Shown here piece after piece: positions 29,903 to 39,290 of a DNA stretch of 64,000 nt; within the stretch, counting starts at the first letter, position 1; each line of letters begins with the position of its first letter. The translations under genes were made by a program, and so were the position numbers. Source of the stretch: Dictyoglomus turgidum DSM 6724 (GTDB lineage: Bacteria > Dictyoglomota > Dictyoglomia > Dictyoglomales > Dictyoglomaceae); assembly GCF_000021645.1 (NCBI RefSeq), contig NC_011661.1, positions 806,001 to 870,000 of the forward strand, given 5' to 3'. Under the pieces are notes generated by a model. The model made no database searches, had not been told where the DNA came from, and saw nothing but the letters and a program-made list of their open reading frames with translations.

Positions 29903-32782
29903 TTGGATAAAAGATTTATCTTTATTCTTGTCTTAATATTTGCTTTAGTCTGTGCTACTTTTGCCCAGAGCGAGTATAGAATTGCGGACATTATAATAAA
30001 AGGGAATCAAAAGATTTCTAGTCAAGAAATATTAAAAATAGCAGGTATTAATAAGGGGATGAATATAAGGGATGAGCAAATTGATAAAGTAAAAGAAAAA
30101 CTTGATAGTTCTACCTATTTTATTTCTGTGGTGATAAACAAGATTTCTGGAAAAGATGGAATAATCCTTGAGATAAATGTAGTAGAATCTCCTTTTCTCA
30201 TTTTTATTAGTGGGATTTCTTTTCAAGGGTTGCAAAAGATTAGTATTAAAGATCTACAAAACCTTATAATTTTACCTACTATTGGGTGGGTCACTGATGA
30301 ATTGGTTTGGGAACAAAGAAGAAGATTCATGTCCACGGGATATTTCTCAAAGGTAGATGTTAAAGAGGTGAAATCAGACGGGAGTATAATAGTTGTTTTT
30401 AACTTTCAAGAAAATCCTATTTTGGAAAGGATAGAAATTAAGGGAATACAAAGCCTAAAAAGGGAAGATGTATTGTCTATGATTGGAATTTCAGAGGGAA
30501 TTTTAATATCAGAAGATGATTTAATGGCTAAAAGAGATGTTCTTTTAAAATCAAACATATTTTCAAAGGTGGAATTTAACATAGATAAGAAAGATAATAA
30601 GCTTTGCCTAATAATTGATTTAGAGGAGAATCCTCTTATTTCAAGAGTTATCTTAGAGGGTAATAACAAGTCTAGCATAAAAGATATTCAGAATATCCTT
30701 TTCATATCAGGAGATGTTTCGGAAAATTCAATTCTTTTAAAAGATAAGGTTTATTATTCTGAAGATCTGATGGGTTTATGGAAAAATAAATTGCTAGACT
30801 CAGGGTATTTTAAGGGGGTTGAAATTACTTCTAAGAGAAACGATAAGATTGTGGAGGTCAAAATTGTAGTTACAGAAAATCCATGGGTTGTTTCAGTAGA
30901 TGTTAAAGGATTAATAAATGCTAAAAAAGATAAAGTTATGGAGATAATTTCAAAAAGGGGTAGGGGATTTTTGAGTGACAAATATTTAAATAATTTAAAA
31001 GGAAAACTGCTAGATACAGGTTGGTTTTCTTCTGTGGATGTGAAGATTATTATAACTCCTAATAATTATGCATATCTTACCTTCATAGTTAACGAGTATC
31101 CTATTTTAAAAAGTATTGAATATTCAGGTTTGAAACTTCTTTCTCAGGAAGAAATTAAGAAATATTCTATATTGAAAGAGGGAGATTTTGTTTCTGATGA
31201 TAAGGTAGAAGAACAAATCACAAAATTTGAAGGTGTAGGATACTTTTCCAAAGTAAAGGTGGAGAAGAACATAGAAAACGATAAAATATCTCTTAATTTT
31301 ATCTTTACTGAGAATCCAGAGATTAAAAAAATTGTCTTCGATGGACTTTTAGGTATATCAGAAAGGGAGATTAAGCAGATTCTACTAAATAGAGAAGGAC
31401 AACCCTTTAATCAGATATTTTTAGATAAAGATGTACAGAATATTTTGGCTTTATTACAAAACAAGGGATATGTTTTTGCCTCTATTGAAAATGTCATTTT
31501 CAATGAGAAGGGGGAGTTAATTTTCTATTTTAAAGATTATAAGGTAGAGGATATTCAAGTGGAAATTATACCTCCTACTGAAACTTCTTCTCTAAGTTTT
31601 CTTGCCATATTCAGAAGACCTACGGATAAAAATGTGATAAGTAGAGAGATATCACTATCTGTTGGGGAATCTGTTAACATAGAAAAGATAAAAGCTGATC
31701 TTCAGAGAATATATAATGTGGGGATATTTGAAGATGTTTCGGTAAGGTTCGACAGAGGAAGCACAGAAGATAAGGTTAAAGTGGTATATGTGGCGAAGGA
31801 AAAACTTTCAGGATCTTTTAACTTTGGTGGTGGATATGCTACTGATGTGGGGCTATACGGGTTTGTGGAATATAAAGAAGGAAATTTATTTGGAAAGGCT
31901 CAACAGCTGAGTTTACAGCTTTCTCTAACTTCTTCAGCTAAGATTAACTATCAATTAAGCTTCAAAGATCCATGGTTTTTAGGTGGAAGAAATGCTTTTC
32001 AACTGGATCTTTATGACAGGAAGGTAACGGTCACTGATGCTACAATATCCTCCACTTCTACTTTGGAAAAAGCAGGAGGAGCTTTCTCTTTCTCCTATCC
32101 TCTTGAGAATTTCTGGAGTATAAGCCTGGGTTTTAAGTATGAAAATATTATTCCCATAGAGTCAGCTACTATGACTTCTTCTACTACTGTGGCAAGCTTT
32201 AATGTGGGAATATGGAGAGATACTCGAGATTTCTATGTAAATCCTACGCAGGGCTCAAGGCAGTATCTTAATATTGAATTTGCAGGGGGAGGAAGCGAAT
32301 CTAATTTTACAAAATACAATGCAGACTTTCAATGGCATATTCCCTTAACAAACAGGGAAGATTTGATTTCTATTTCAAAACAGAAGGAAAGGCAAGTTTT
32401 GTCTTTGAGAATAGGTTTTGGTTTTGAGGAGGGTAATTTCCCATCCACAGAACTTTTTACCCTTGGTGGTGCGGGAAGCATAAGAGGATTTTCAGACAAT
32501 ATTTTTAAGGGAGATACTTATGTCCTTCTTAATGTACAATATAGAATTCCATTAGGGAATAATCTATATGGTGTATTATTTGTGGATTCTGGAAATGCTT
32601 GGTATAGACAAGATTTGAGTTCTTTCTCCGATATTAAATTATACACAGGTATTGGTTTTGGATTAAGGTATGATACTCTTATCATACCTATAAGATTTGA
32701 CTTTGGATATAACTTTGGAAATGATCCCTCAGATCCTAATACAAAATGGAGGGTGCATTTTAGTTTTGGTGATATTTTTTAA
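29903..32782 (+). CDS. bamA: BamA/Omp85 outer membrane assembly protein with about eight POTRA domains
   Basis: Inserts beta-barrel proteins into the outer membrane. After a signal peptide ending near Ala-Gln, I count about eight units of some 75 residues with the POTRA pattern (strand, two helices, a GYF/STYF-S-V turn, strand, ENP-type end), then a C-terminal barrel with the Omp85 GGAGSIRGF motif (the lid-lock RGF) and a terminal Phe. BamA of proteobacteria has five POTRA units. GTG 29894 and ATG 29897 are too close to AAGGAAGG; TTG 29903 has correct spacing, giving 959 residues. Two Skp-like genes and lpx genes follow, as in diderm bacteria generally. Confidence 0.93.
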   Translation: MDKRFIFILVLIFALVCATFAQSEYRIADIIIKGNQKISSQEILKIAGINKGMNIRDEQIDKVKEKLDSSTYFISVVINKISGKDGIILEINVVESPFLIFISGISFQGLQKISIKDLQNLIILPTIGWVTDELVWEQRRRFMSTGYFSKVDVKEVKSDGSIIVVFNFQENPILERIEIKGIQSLKREDVLSMIGISEGILISEDDLMAKRDVLLKSNIFSKVEFNIDKKDNKLCLIIDLEENPLISRVILEGNNKSSIKDIQNILFISGDVSENSILLKDKVYYSEDLMGLWKNKLLDSGYFKGVEITSKRNDKIVEVKIVVTENPWVVSVDVKGLINAKKDKVMEIISKRGRGFLSDKYLNNLKGKLLDTGWFSSVDVKIIITPNNYAYLTFIVNEYPILKSIEYSGLKLLSQEEIKKYSILKEGDFVSDDKVEEQITKFEGVGYFSKVKVEKNIENDKISLNFIFTENPEIKKIVFDGLLGISEREIKQILLNREGQPFNQIFLDKDVQNILALLQNKGYVFASIENVIFNEKGELIFYFKDYKVEDIQVEIIPPTETSSLSFLAIFRRPTDKNVISREISLSVGESVNIEKIKADLQRIYNVGIFEDVSVRFDRGSTEDKVKVVYVAKEKLSGSFNFGGGYATDVGLYGFVEYKEGNLFGKAQQLSLQLSLTSSAKINYQLSFKDPWFLGGRNAFQLDLYDRKVTVTDATISSTSTLEKAGGAFSFSYPLENFWSISLGFKYENIIPIESATMTSSTTVASFNVGIWRDTRDFYVNPTQGSRQYLNIEFAGGGSESNFTKYNADFQWHIPLTNREDLISISKQKERQVLSLRIGFGFEEGNFPSTELFTLGGAGSIRGFSDNIFKGDTYVLLNVQYRIPLGNNLYGVLFVDSGNAWYRQDLSSFSDIKLYTGIGFGLRYDTLIIPIRFDFGYNFGNDPSDPNTKWRVHFSFGDIF

Positions 32783-32803
32783 AAAGGAATGGAGGGGTAT
32801 AAA

Positions 32804-34267
32804 TTGAGAAAGATCATTGCTTTTCTAATAGTTAGCATAATACTTTTGGGTGTAATGTATGGAGAAGAAAATTATCTTATTCAGGGAATAGTGTTTGATG
32901 GAGTGAAAAATGTTCCATATGACATCTTACAAAATACTCTTAATATAAAGGTTTTTAGCTCTTATTCTAAGGACTACATTGAGAGAGAAGTACAAAAACT
33001 TAAAAATACTGGTTATTTTAGAGCTTTAACCTATGAGCTTGTTAAGAGAGATGTGGGATATGAATTAGTGATTCATGTAGAAGAATTGCCTGTTATATCT
33101 AAGATTATATTTCCTGATACTAAACTTATTCCTATTGAAGAAATTAAAGGTATTCTTTATAGTAAGGAACGGGGATTTTTTAGTGAAGAAAAGGCTAAAG
33201 AAGATTGTGATAAAATTGAAAAATATTATATTAAAAAAGGCTTTGTTTTAGCCCAAAGTCCTGAATATTCTTTCAAAGATAACATACTGACCTTTAACTG
33301 GAAAGAGCTTCCTCCTATAGGAAGAATTGAGATAAAGGCAAAGGGTTATTGGGAAGAACCTCTAATAAGGAATTTTCTTAAATTAAGAATTGGTGAGTAT
33401 TTAGATATGAGGAAGATTGAAGAATTAAATGATTTTTTCTATAAGAAGAATATAAAAATTAAGGTTGAACCTGAGTGGAAAATTGAAGATGAGAATACTG
33501 TTCTTTATCTTAACGTGGTGTACTTATCTCCCCGAGAGGTCTCCCTCTCTTATAACTACAATAAATCTATTGATCTAAAAATGGGCTACTTTTTAGGAAG
33601 CATTGGCTATCTTGAGACATCACTATCTTCTGACCTTCAAGGGAATTTAGATTATGGAATTAATTTACAAAGTTATTATTTTGATTTAGACATAAATAAT
33701 AAGGGCTACAGTATTGCCTTAAAAAGATTGATGTCAAAAACAAATAACATAGAAGCTGAATTAGGCTATAAAGGGAGCTTTGTTTTAAATGATAAGGCTT
33801 TGTTTATCTATTTTACTCAAGATTTAACAAAGACTTATAAAGGGATACCTGAATCTGGAAGGTATATAAGGTTAGGCTTAGATTTTCATGGGGGTGGATC
33901 TTCTTATAACTTCTCTATTTTATCTTTTGAGGGTAAGTACTATTTAAGCTTAGGTGAGGGTTTAGATAGGAAGATAATTGGAGTTGAAGGTGAAATAGGG
34001 TACTCCTTTGGTGATTTACCAGATGGCGGATATTTAGGAGTAAGGCTTTTATATATAATGCCTTTGGAATATCATACATATTTGAGTTTAAAGATTGGAG
34101 GTGATAGCAATTTTAGCAGTTTGAGTTCTTTTTCTGAGTTAAACTTTAACATCTTAGGTGGTTTTTGTTGGTATAGCATAAACGAACCTGTAGAGTATCT
34201 TATGAATTTAGAAAGTGATTTTGTGAGGGTTTTAAATTTAAAGCTTGAAACAAAAATAAAATTTTAG
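32804..34267 (+). CDS. Second, small Omp85-like outer membrane protein with three POTRA-like units
   Basis: A 487-residue exported protein: signal peptide, three POTRA-like units (about residues 20-240), then a barrel-like region of about 240 residues with alternating aromatic strands and a C-terminal Phe. The upstream frame opens at ATG 32789, but GGAGGGG at 32791-32797 supports TTG 32804. I do not see the RGF motif, and the barrel is shorter than in BamA, so it may be a partner or a TamA-like protein rather than a second insertase. Its place between bamA and skp suggests work in the same pathway. Confidence 0.75.
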   Translation: MRKIIAFLIVSIILLGVMYGEENYLIQGIVFDGVKNVPYDILQNTLNIKVFSSYSKDYIEREVQKLKNTGYFRALTYELVKRDVGYELVIHVEELPVISKIIFPDTKLIPIEEIKGILYSKERGFFSEEKAKEDCDKIEKYYIKKGFVLAQSPEYSFKDNILTFNWKELPPIGRIEIKAKGYWEEPLIRNFLKLRIGEYLDMRKIEELNDFFYKKNIKIKVEPEWKIEDENTVLYLNVVYLSPREVSLSYNYNKSIDLKMGYFLGSIGYLETSLSSDLQGNLDYGINLQSYYFDLDINNKGYSIALKRLMSKTNNIEAELGYKGSFVLNDKALFIYFTQDLTKTYKGIPESGRYIRLGLDFHGGGSSYNFSILSFEGKYYLSLGEGLDRKIIGVEGEIGYSFGDLPDGGYLGVRLLYIMPLEYHTYLSLKIGGDSNFSSLSSFSELNFNILGGFCWYSINEPVEYLMNLESDFVRVLNLKLETKIKF

Positions 34268-34281
34268 GAGGCGTATAAGAA

Positions 34282-34749
34282 ATGAAAAAGTATGGAATTT
34301 TAGCTTTAGTTCTATTAGTTTCTGTAGCTTTTATTTTTGTGGGTCTGAAAATAGTAGGGGCTCAAACTCCACAACCCAAAATAGCCTATATTGATGAAGA
34401 TAAGCTTCTTAGGAACTATCCACCCTTTATGAGTGCTTATAATAAATATCAGCAAGAATATCAGGATAGATTAAATAAGATATCAGAGGCACAAAAGGCA
34501 GGAAAATCTCAGGATGAGATTAAGAAGCTATCAGACCAATATGATAAAGAGTTAGAACCTTATAAGCAAGCAGTACAAAAGGTTTTGGAGAATTTAAGAA
34601 AAACCTTAGATGGAATTTTTGCTGATCTTTCTAAGAAGGAAGGATACATAGCAGTTTTGACTAAATCAGTGCAGGGACAAGATATAGTTATATGGGGTGG
34701 GGTAGATATTACTGATAAAGTTATAAAAATACTTTCAGGTAGTAAGTAA
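34282..34749 (+). CDS. OmpH/Skp-like periplasmic chaperone 1
   Basis: A 155-residue protein with a signal peptide (to about residue 28), an AYIDEDKLL strand, a long helical hairpin (about 50-115) and the C-terminal strand IVIWGGVDITDKVI. This is the OmpH/Skp plan: trimeric periplasmic chaperones that carry outer membrane proteins to BamA. GGAGG precedes the ATG. A second, shorter copy follows 2 bases later. Confidence 0.88.
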   Translation: MKKYGILALVLLVSVAFIFVGLKIVGAQTPQPKIAYIDEDKLLRNYPPFMSAYNKYQQEYQDRLNKISEAQKAGKSQDEIKKLSDQYDKELEPYKQAVQKVLENLRKTLDGIFADLSKKEGYIAVLTKSVQGQDIVIWGGVDITDKVIKILSGSK

Positions 34750-34751
34750 TT

Positions 34752-35171
34752 ATGAGAATTAAATGGTTTTTAATTTCAATTTTGGCTTTAATTTTCACTT
34801 TTAATGTTATATCTTCTACTCAAACATTGAATGTTGGTGTTTTGGATTATTCTAAGGTCTTTCTGGAGTATAAAGAAACTAAAACTGTCCAGAATGAGAT
34901 AAAGAAAAGGCAAGAGTTAATTCAAAAAATGGTTGAAGACTACAAAAAGAAGGGGATGAATGACAAACAGATTAATGAGTTAAGAGCTAAGGAGGAGAAA
35001 AAGTTAGGCGATTTTGTGGAAGAGGCAAGGATAAGGATAAGGGAAAGGATTTATAAAGAAGTTGAGAAAGTAGCAAAAGCTAAGAATTTGTCGGTAGTTT
35101 TGGAGAAAAGAATAAAAATTTGGGGTGGTATTGATATTACAACGGAGGTCTTAAATAATTTGAATAAATAA
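34752..35171 (+). CDS. OmpH/Skp-like periplasmic chaperone 2
   Basis: A 139-residue paralogue of the previous gene: signal peptide (to about residue 24), LNVGVLDYSKVFLEY strand, charged helical arms, and the C-terminal IKIWGGIDITTEVL. The helical arms are shorter. The shared W-G-G-[VI]-D-I-T ending suggests tandem duplication or that the two form mixed trimers; this is inference. Confidence 0.87.
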   Translation: MRIKWFLISILALIFTFNVISSTQTLNVGVLDYSKVFLEYKETKTVQNEIKKRQELIQKMVEDYKKKGMNDKQINELRAKEEKKLGDFVEEARIRIRERIYKEVEKVAKAKNLSVVLEKRIKIWGGIDITTEVLNNLNK

Positions 35172-35181
35172 GGTGGAGGAT

Positions 35182-36171
35182 ATGCTTTTAAGTGAAATTG
35201 CTAAGATTATTGAGGGAGAGTTGATTGGCGAGGATATGGATATAGAGAAGGTAGCAGAATGGGAGATTGCTACTGAAAAAGATCTTATCTTTGTTTTTAA
35301 CAGTAAGGATATAGATAAGATTGAAGGCAAAACAAAGGCAAGGTCTCTTGTGATTCCCTTGGATGGAAAATCTAATAAGACTCATATAAAGGTGGAGAAT
35401 CCAAGACTTGCTATGGCAAAGCTTTTGAAATTTTTTGACTTTAGAATTTATCCATCAGGGGTTCATGACACTGCCATTTTAGGAAAAAATGTAGAATTGG
35501 GCGAGGACATAGGTATAGGTGCTTATGTGGTTGTAGGAAACAATGTAAAGATAGGTAAAGGTACAAAGATTTTTCCAGGAGTTGTGATAGGAAATAACAT
35601 AGAGATTGGAGAAAACTGTATAATATATCCTCGGGTCACTATTTATGATCATGTGATAGTTGGAAATAATGTGATAATCCATTCGGGATGCAGTATTGGG
35701 GTAGATGGGTTTGGTTATGTCTGGAATGGAAAGGAGCATTTCAAAATTACTCACATAGGAAAGGTAGTTATTGAAGATAATGTAGAGATAGGTGGAAATA
35801 CCGTTATTGAAAGAGCTACCTTGGGAGAAACTAAGATAGGAAAGGGCACGAAGATAGGATCTTTAATAATGATAGGTCATAATGTAAAAATTGGTGAAAA
35901 TTGTGTAATAGTAAGTCAGAGTGGAATTGCAGGAAGTAGTGAACTTGGTAATAATGTGGTAATGGCTGGACAAAGTGGGGTTTCTGACCATGTAAGGGTG
36001 GGCAATAATGTGGTAATCTTGGCAAAGAGTGGAGTTACAAAGGATATTCCAGATAATATGGTGGTTTCAGGATTTCCTGCAAGACCTCATAGGGAAGAGA
36101 TGAAAATTCAAGCCATTTTGAAGAAACTTCCAGATTTATGGGAAGAGATAAAGAAGCTGAAAAAAACTTAA
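35182..36171 (+). CDS. lpxD: UDP-3-O-acylglucosamine N-acyltransferase
   Basis: Third step of lipid A synthesis, adding the N-linked acyl chain. The 329-residue protein has the N-terminal uridine-binding domain, then many hexapeptide repeats ([IV]-G-x-N/G-V-x type, about 95-270) forming the left-handed beta helix, with a GxDGFGY-type segment (GVDGFGYVWNGKEHFKITHIG) holding the catalytic His region, and a C-terminal helix. GGTGGAGGAT before ATG 35182 decides the start over GTG 35173. Confidence 0.95.
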   Translation: MLLSEIAKIIEGELIGEDMDIEKVAEWEIATEKDLIFVFNSKDIDKIEGKTKARSLVIPLDGKSNKTHIKVENPRLAMAKLLKFFDFRIYPSGVHDTAILGKNVELGEDIGIGAYVVVGNNVKIGKGTKIFPGVVIGNNIEIGENCIIYPRVTIYDHVIVGNNVIIHSGCSIGVDGFGYVWNGKEHFKITHIGKVVIEDNVEIGGNTVIERATLGETKIGKGTKIGSLIMIGHNVKIGENCVIVSQSGIAGSSELGNNVVMAGQSGVSDHVRVGNNVVILAKSGVTKDIPDNMVVSGFPARPHREEMKIQAILKKLPDLWEEIKKLKKT

Positions 36172-36995
36172 GAAGACAGGCAACAATAGATAAACCTTTT
36201 ACCGTTGAGGGAAAGGGACTCCATACGGGAGGTATTTCCAAGGTAACCTTTGTGCCTGCTCCTTCTGATACAGGAATAGTTTTTATAAAGGAAGGAGTGA
36301 GGATTCCTGCTCTTTATAACTATGTCTCGGATACAAAAAGAAGAGTGATTTTAAAAAATAAGGATAAATCAGTATCTACTGTGGAACACTTACTTTCTGC
36401 TATTTATGCTTTAGGAATTTCAAATCTTTTTATTTATATAGAAGGAGAAGAAATTCCAATTTTAGATGGAAGTGCTCTTAAGTGGTGCGAGCTTTTAGAA
36501 AGTGCTGGAATTAAAATACAGGATACGAGAAGAAGGACCTTCTATTTAAAGGAAAATCTTGTAGTAAGAAGTAATAATTCTCTTTTACTTCTTTTTCCAT
36601 CAAATAGATTTGAGGTTTTATGTGTCATATCTTTTCCTAAATCGTTTATTAAATGGCAAAGATTTTATTTAGAGTCTTTAGATAAATATTTTACTGAGAT
36701 TGCGCCTGCGAGGACCTTTGGATTTTATTACGAGGTAAAAGATTTAATTGAAAAAGGATTAATATCAGGTGCAGATTTAGAGAGTGCTCTATTAATTGGT
36801 GAAGAATGGTATGTAAATTCGCCAAGATTTTGGGACGAACCTGTAAGGCATAAGATTTTAGATATTATTGGAGATTTTTCTCTATTGGGAATAGATTTGA
36901 AAATGAAAATTATCTCCATAGGTTCAGGTCATTCTCTACATGTAAAGGCTCTTGAGATTTTGACTGATAAAATAGAGGGAGGGAAGGGACTTTGA
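36138..36995 (+). CDS. lpxC: UDP-3-O-acyl-N-acetylglucosamine deacetylase
   Basis: Zinc enzyme, committed step of lipid A synthesis. The 285-residue protein has EGKGLHTGG near the N terminus, VEHLLSA (zinc His), RTFGF, and HKILDIIGD (zinc His and Asp) plus the catalytic SGHSLH. The ATG at 36138 overlaps lpxD by 34 bases and has a poor ribosome site; no better start is visible. It is followed by fabZ with 4 bases of overlap. Confidence 0.95.
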   Translation: MGRDKEAEKNLRRQATIDKPFTVEGKGLHTGGISKVTFVPAPSDTGIVFIKEGVRIPALYNYVSDTKRRVILKNKDKSVSTVEHLLSAIYALGISNLFIYIEGEEIPILDGSALKWCELLESAGIKIQDTRRRTFYLKENLVVRSNNSLLLLFPSNRFEVLCVISFPKSFIKWQRFYLESLDKYFTEIAPARTFGFYYEVKDLIEKGLISGADLESALLIGEEWYVNSPRFWDEPVRHKILDIIGDFSLLGIDLKMKIISIGSGHSLHVKALEILTDKIEGGKGL

Positions 36996-37426
36996 GAGAA
37001 ATTGACATATTAAGTATTTTACCCCATAGATTTCCATTTTTATTTGTAGATAAAGTTATAGAATACAAAGAGGGAGAAAGTCTAAAGGCTGTAAAGAATG
37101 TCTCTTATAATGATTACTTTTTTATAGGACATTTTCCTCAAAGACCTGTTATGCCAGGGGTTTTGATGGTAGAGGCTTTAGCACAGGCAAGTGGGCTTTT
37201 ACTTTATCTTACTTACGGTGAGGGCAAAGATCCAAATAGTTTTATGGCCTATCTTGCTGGCATTAATAATTTTAAATTTAGGAGAAATGTATTTCCCGGA
37301 GATGTTTTAATCCTTGAAGTTAAGATTAAGCAGACCTTAAGAAACATTTACAAATTAGATACAAAAGCTTTTGTAGATGATAAATTAGTGGCTGAAGGGG
37401 AAATTACTATAGCCTTGGGAGGCTAA
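36992..37426 (+). CDS. fabZ: 3-hydroxyacyl-ACP dehydratase FabZ
   Basis: Dehydrates 3-hydroxyacyl-ACP in fatty acid elongation, competing with LpxA and LpxD for the same substrate. The 144-residue hot-dog protein has LPHRFPFLFVD with active-site His, the GHFPQRPVMPGVLMVEA helix with catalytic Glu, and FRRNVFPGDVL. It starts with TTG after GGGAGGGAAGGG. The lpxC-fabZ-lpxA order is common in diderms. Confidence 0.96.
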   Translation: MREIDILSILPHRFPFLFVDKVIEYKEGESLKAVKNVSYNDYFFIGHFPQRPVMPGVLMVEALAQASGLLLYLTYGEGKDPNSFMAYLAGINNFKFRRNVFPGDVLILEVKIKQTLRNIYKLDTKAFVDDKLVAEGEITIALGG

Positions 37427-37428
37427 GT

Positions 37429-38202
37429 ATGAACTCCATAATTAGTGAAAAGGCGGAAATAGGTGAAAAAGTTGAAATAGGTCCCTTTTGTGTTATAGAG
37501 GATGGAGTTAAAATAGGGAATAACACAAAGATTGAGAGTTTTGTTCACATAAAAAAGGGAACTATAATAGGGGAGAATTGTCATATACATTCTGGATGCA
37601 TTTTGGGAGATATTCCTCAAGATTTAGGTTTTAAAAATGAAGAAAGTTTCCTGATTATTGGTAATAATGTGGTTATAAGGGAAAATTGTGTGTTCCATCG
37701 TGCTACAGGAGAAGGTAATGCTACTGTGATCGGCGATGGTTGTTATTTAATGGCATATGTTCATGTGGCTCATAATGTTAGGATAGGGAACAATGTAATA
37801 ATAGCTAATGGTACGCAAATTGCAGGATATGTAGAGGTAGAAGATAAAGCTTTTATAAGTGGACTTGTTGGAATTCATCAGTTTGTGAGGATTGGAAGGT
37901 ATGCTATGATAGGGGTCTCTACAAAGCTTGTTAGGGATGTGCCTCCTTACTCCCTCTGTGATGGGAATCCTGCAAGAGTATATGGTATAAATGTTGTGGG
38001 ATTAAAAAGAAATAATTTTTCTCCTGAAAAAATAAGAATAATAAGATCGCTATTTCATTTAATATACGATAAAAGTATTCCTTTTGAGGAAAGGCTGAAG
38101 TTATTGAGAGATAAAGAAGAGGAAGAAGCAAAGATCTTATATGAATTTATTACAAACTCAAAGCGTGGTATAACTGACGCTTCTTGGAGGAGTGAAGAAT
38201 GA
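37429..38202 (+). CDS. lpxA: Acyl-ACP--UDP-N-acetylglucosamine O-acyltransferase
   Basis: First enzyme of lipid A synthesis. The 257-residue protein is a left-handed beta helix of hexapeptide repeats (residues 1-190) with HVAHNVRIGNNV, which includes the catalytic His, and SGLVGIHQFVRIG, followed by a helical C-terminal domain. It overlaps lpxB by 4 bases. Confidence 0.96.
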   Translation: MNSIISEKAEIGEKVEIGPFCVIEDGVKIGNNTKIESFVHIKKGTIIGENCHIHSGCILGDIPQDLGFKNEESFLIIGNNVVIRENCVFHRATGEGNATVIGDGCYLMAYVHVAHNVRIGNNVIIANGTQIAGYVEVEDKAFISGLVGIHQFVRIGRYAMIGVSTKLVRDVPPYSLCDGNPARVYGINVVGLKRNNFSPEKIRIIRSLFHLIYDKSIPFEERLKLLRDKEEEEAKILYEFITNSKRGITDASWRSEE

Positions 38203-39290
38203 AAATATTTTTATCTGTCCTTGAAGTTTCAGCAGATGTTCATGGATCAAAATTGATTAATGCGCTAAAGAATAAAAAAAAGGATATATATTTTTATGGG
38301 CTTGGCGGAGAGAGAATGAAAGAAGAAGGAATGGAGGTAATGTATGATGTAACCCAATATAGTACTGTGGGGTTTATTGAACCCATTCCTTATATACCAA
38401 AGCTTTTGTTGGTGCAGGAGAAGGTTAAAAAGATAATAAAAGAAACAAAGCCTGATTTAATAATTTTCATTGATGCTCAAGGTTTTAATTTACCTCTTGC
38501 TAAATATGCTAAAAAATTAGGTATTCAAACAATTTATTATTTTGCCCCCCAATATTGGCTTTGGGGAAACCAAGAAAAAGCAAGAGAAGTTTTAGACACT
38601 GTTTCCTATGTTGTTGCTACTTTTCCTCAGGAGTATAATCTGTATAAGAAGTTTGGAGATAATGTAGTCTATTTTGGTCATCCTCTTGTCGATTATTTAC
38701 TACCATATGAAAATCTTGAAAAGGAAAATGATCTCATTGGACTCTTTCCGGGAAGCAGAATTCAAGAAATTAAAAATTTGGTTCCTTTGTTTTTAGAAAT
38801 CTCTGATAGATTAAAAGAGGAAGGCTATAGGTTTGTGATGCCCATTGCTTCAGAAAAGTTTTCTGAGATGATCTTTAGATATATAAGAGGGAAAAATCAT
38901 ATAGAATTGGTCTCAGGCAGAGAAAGTCAAAAATATTTAAAACTTTCCTCCTTAAGTCTTGTAGCTTCTGGAACTGTAACCTTAGAGGCGGCTATTTTAA
39001 AGACTCCCGTTATGGTCTTTTATAAAATATCCTCTATAACCTATAACATTGCTAAAAGACTTGTACATTATTCCTTTATAGCATTACCTAACATAATCCT
39101 TAACCAAATGATTTACCCCGAGTTTGTTCAAAAAATTGATATAAAGGAGGTAATGGATAGTATAAATAGAATTTTAAAAGATGAAGATTATAAAATAAAC
39201 TTAGAGAATAAGCTTAGAGAATTGGAATTCAAATTAGGAGAGCCCGGAGTTTTGGAAAGGATTTCAAAATTTATTTTAGAAATAATATGA
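38199..39290 (+). CDS. lpxB: Lipid-A-disaccharide synthase
   Basis: Joins UDP-2,3-diacylglucosamine and lipid X into the disaccharide. The 363-residue GT19 protein has VLEVSADVHGSKL, FYGLGGERMKEEGM, IDAQGFNLPLAKYAKKLG, FYFAPQYWLWG-type and LFPGSRIQEIKNLVP, plus VASGTVTLEAAI near the donor site. The substrate lipid X would need LpxH, LpxI or LpxG, none of which I see in the window. Confidence 0.95.
   Translation: MKIFLSVLEVSADVHGSKLINALKNKKKDIYFYGLGGERMKEEGMEVMYDVTQYSTVGFIEPIPYIPKLLLVQEKVKKIIKETKPDLIIFIDAQGFNLPLAKYAKKLGIQTIYYFAPQYWLWGNQEKAREVLDTVSYVVATFPQEYNLYKKFGDNVVYFGHPLVDYLLPYENLEKENDLIGLFPGSRIQEIKNLVPLFLEISDRLKEEGYRFVMPIASEKFSEMIFRYIRGKNHIELVSGRESQKYLKLSSLSLVASGTVTLEAAILKTPVMVFYKISSITYNIAKRLVHYSFIALPNIILNQMIYPEFVQKIDIKEVMDSINRILKDEDYKINLENKLRELEFKLGEPGVLERISKFILEII

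Noticed and set aside
35440-36060. Internal repeats in lpxD and lpxA DNA (IGxN/VxIG-like)
   Set aside because: These are the hexapeptide repeats expected of left-handed beta-helix acyltransferases, not DNA repeats.
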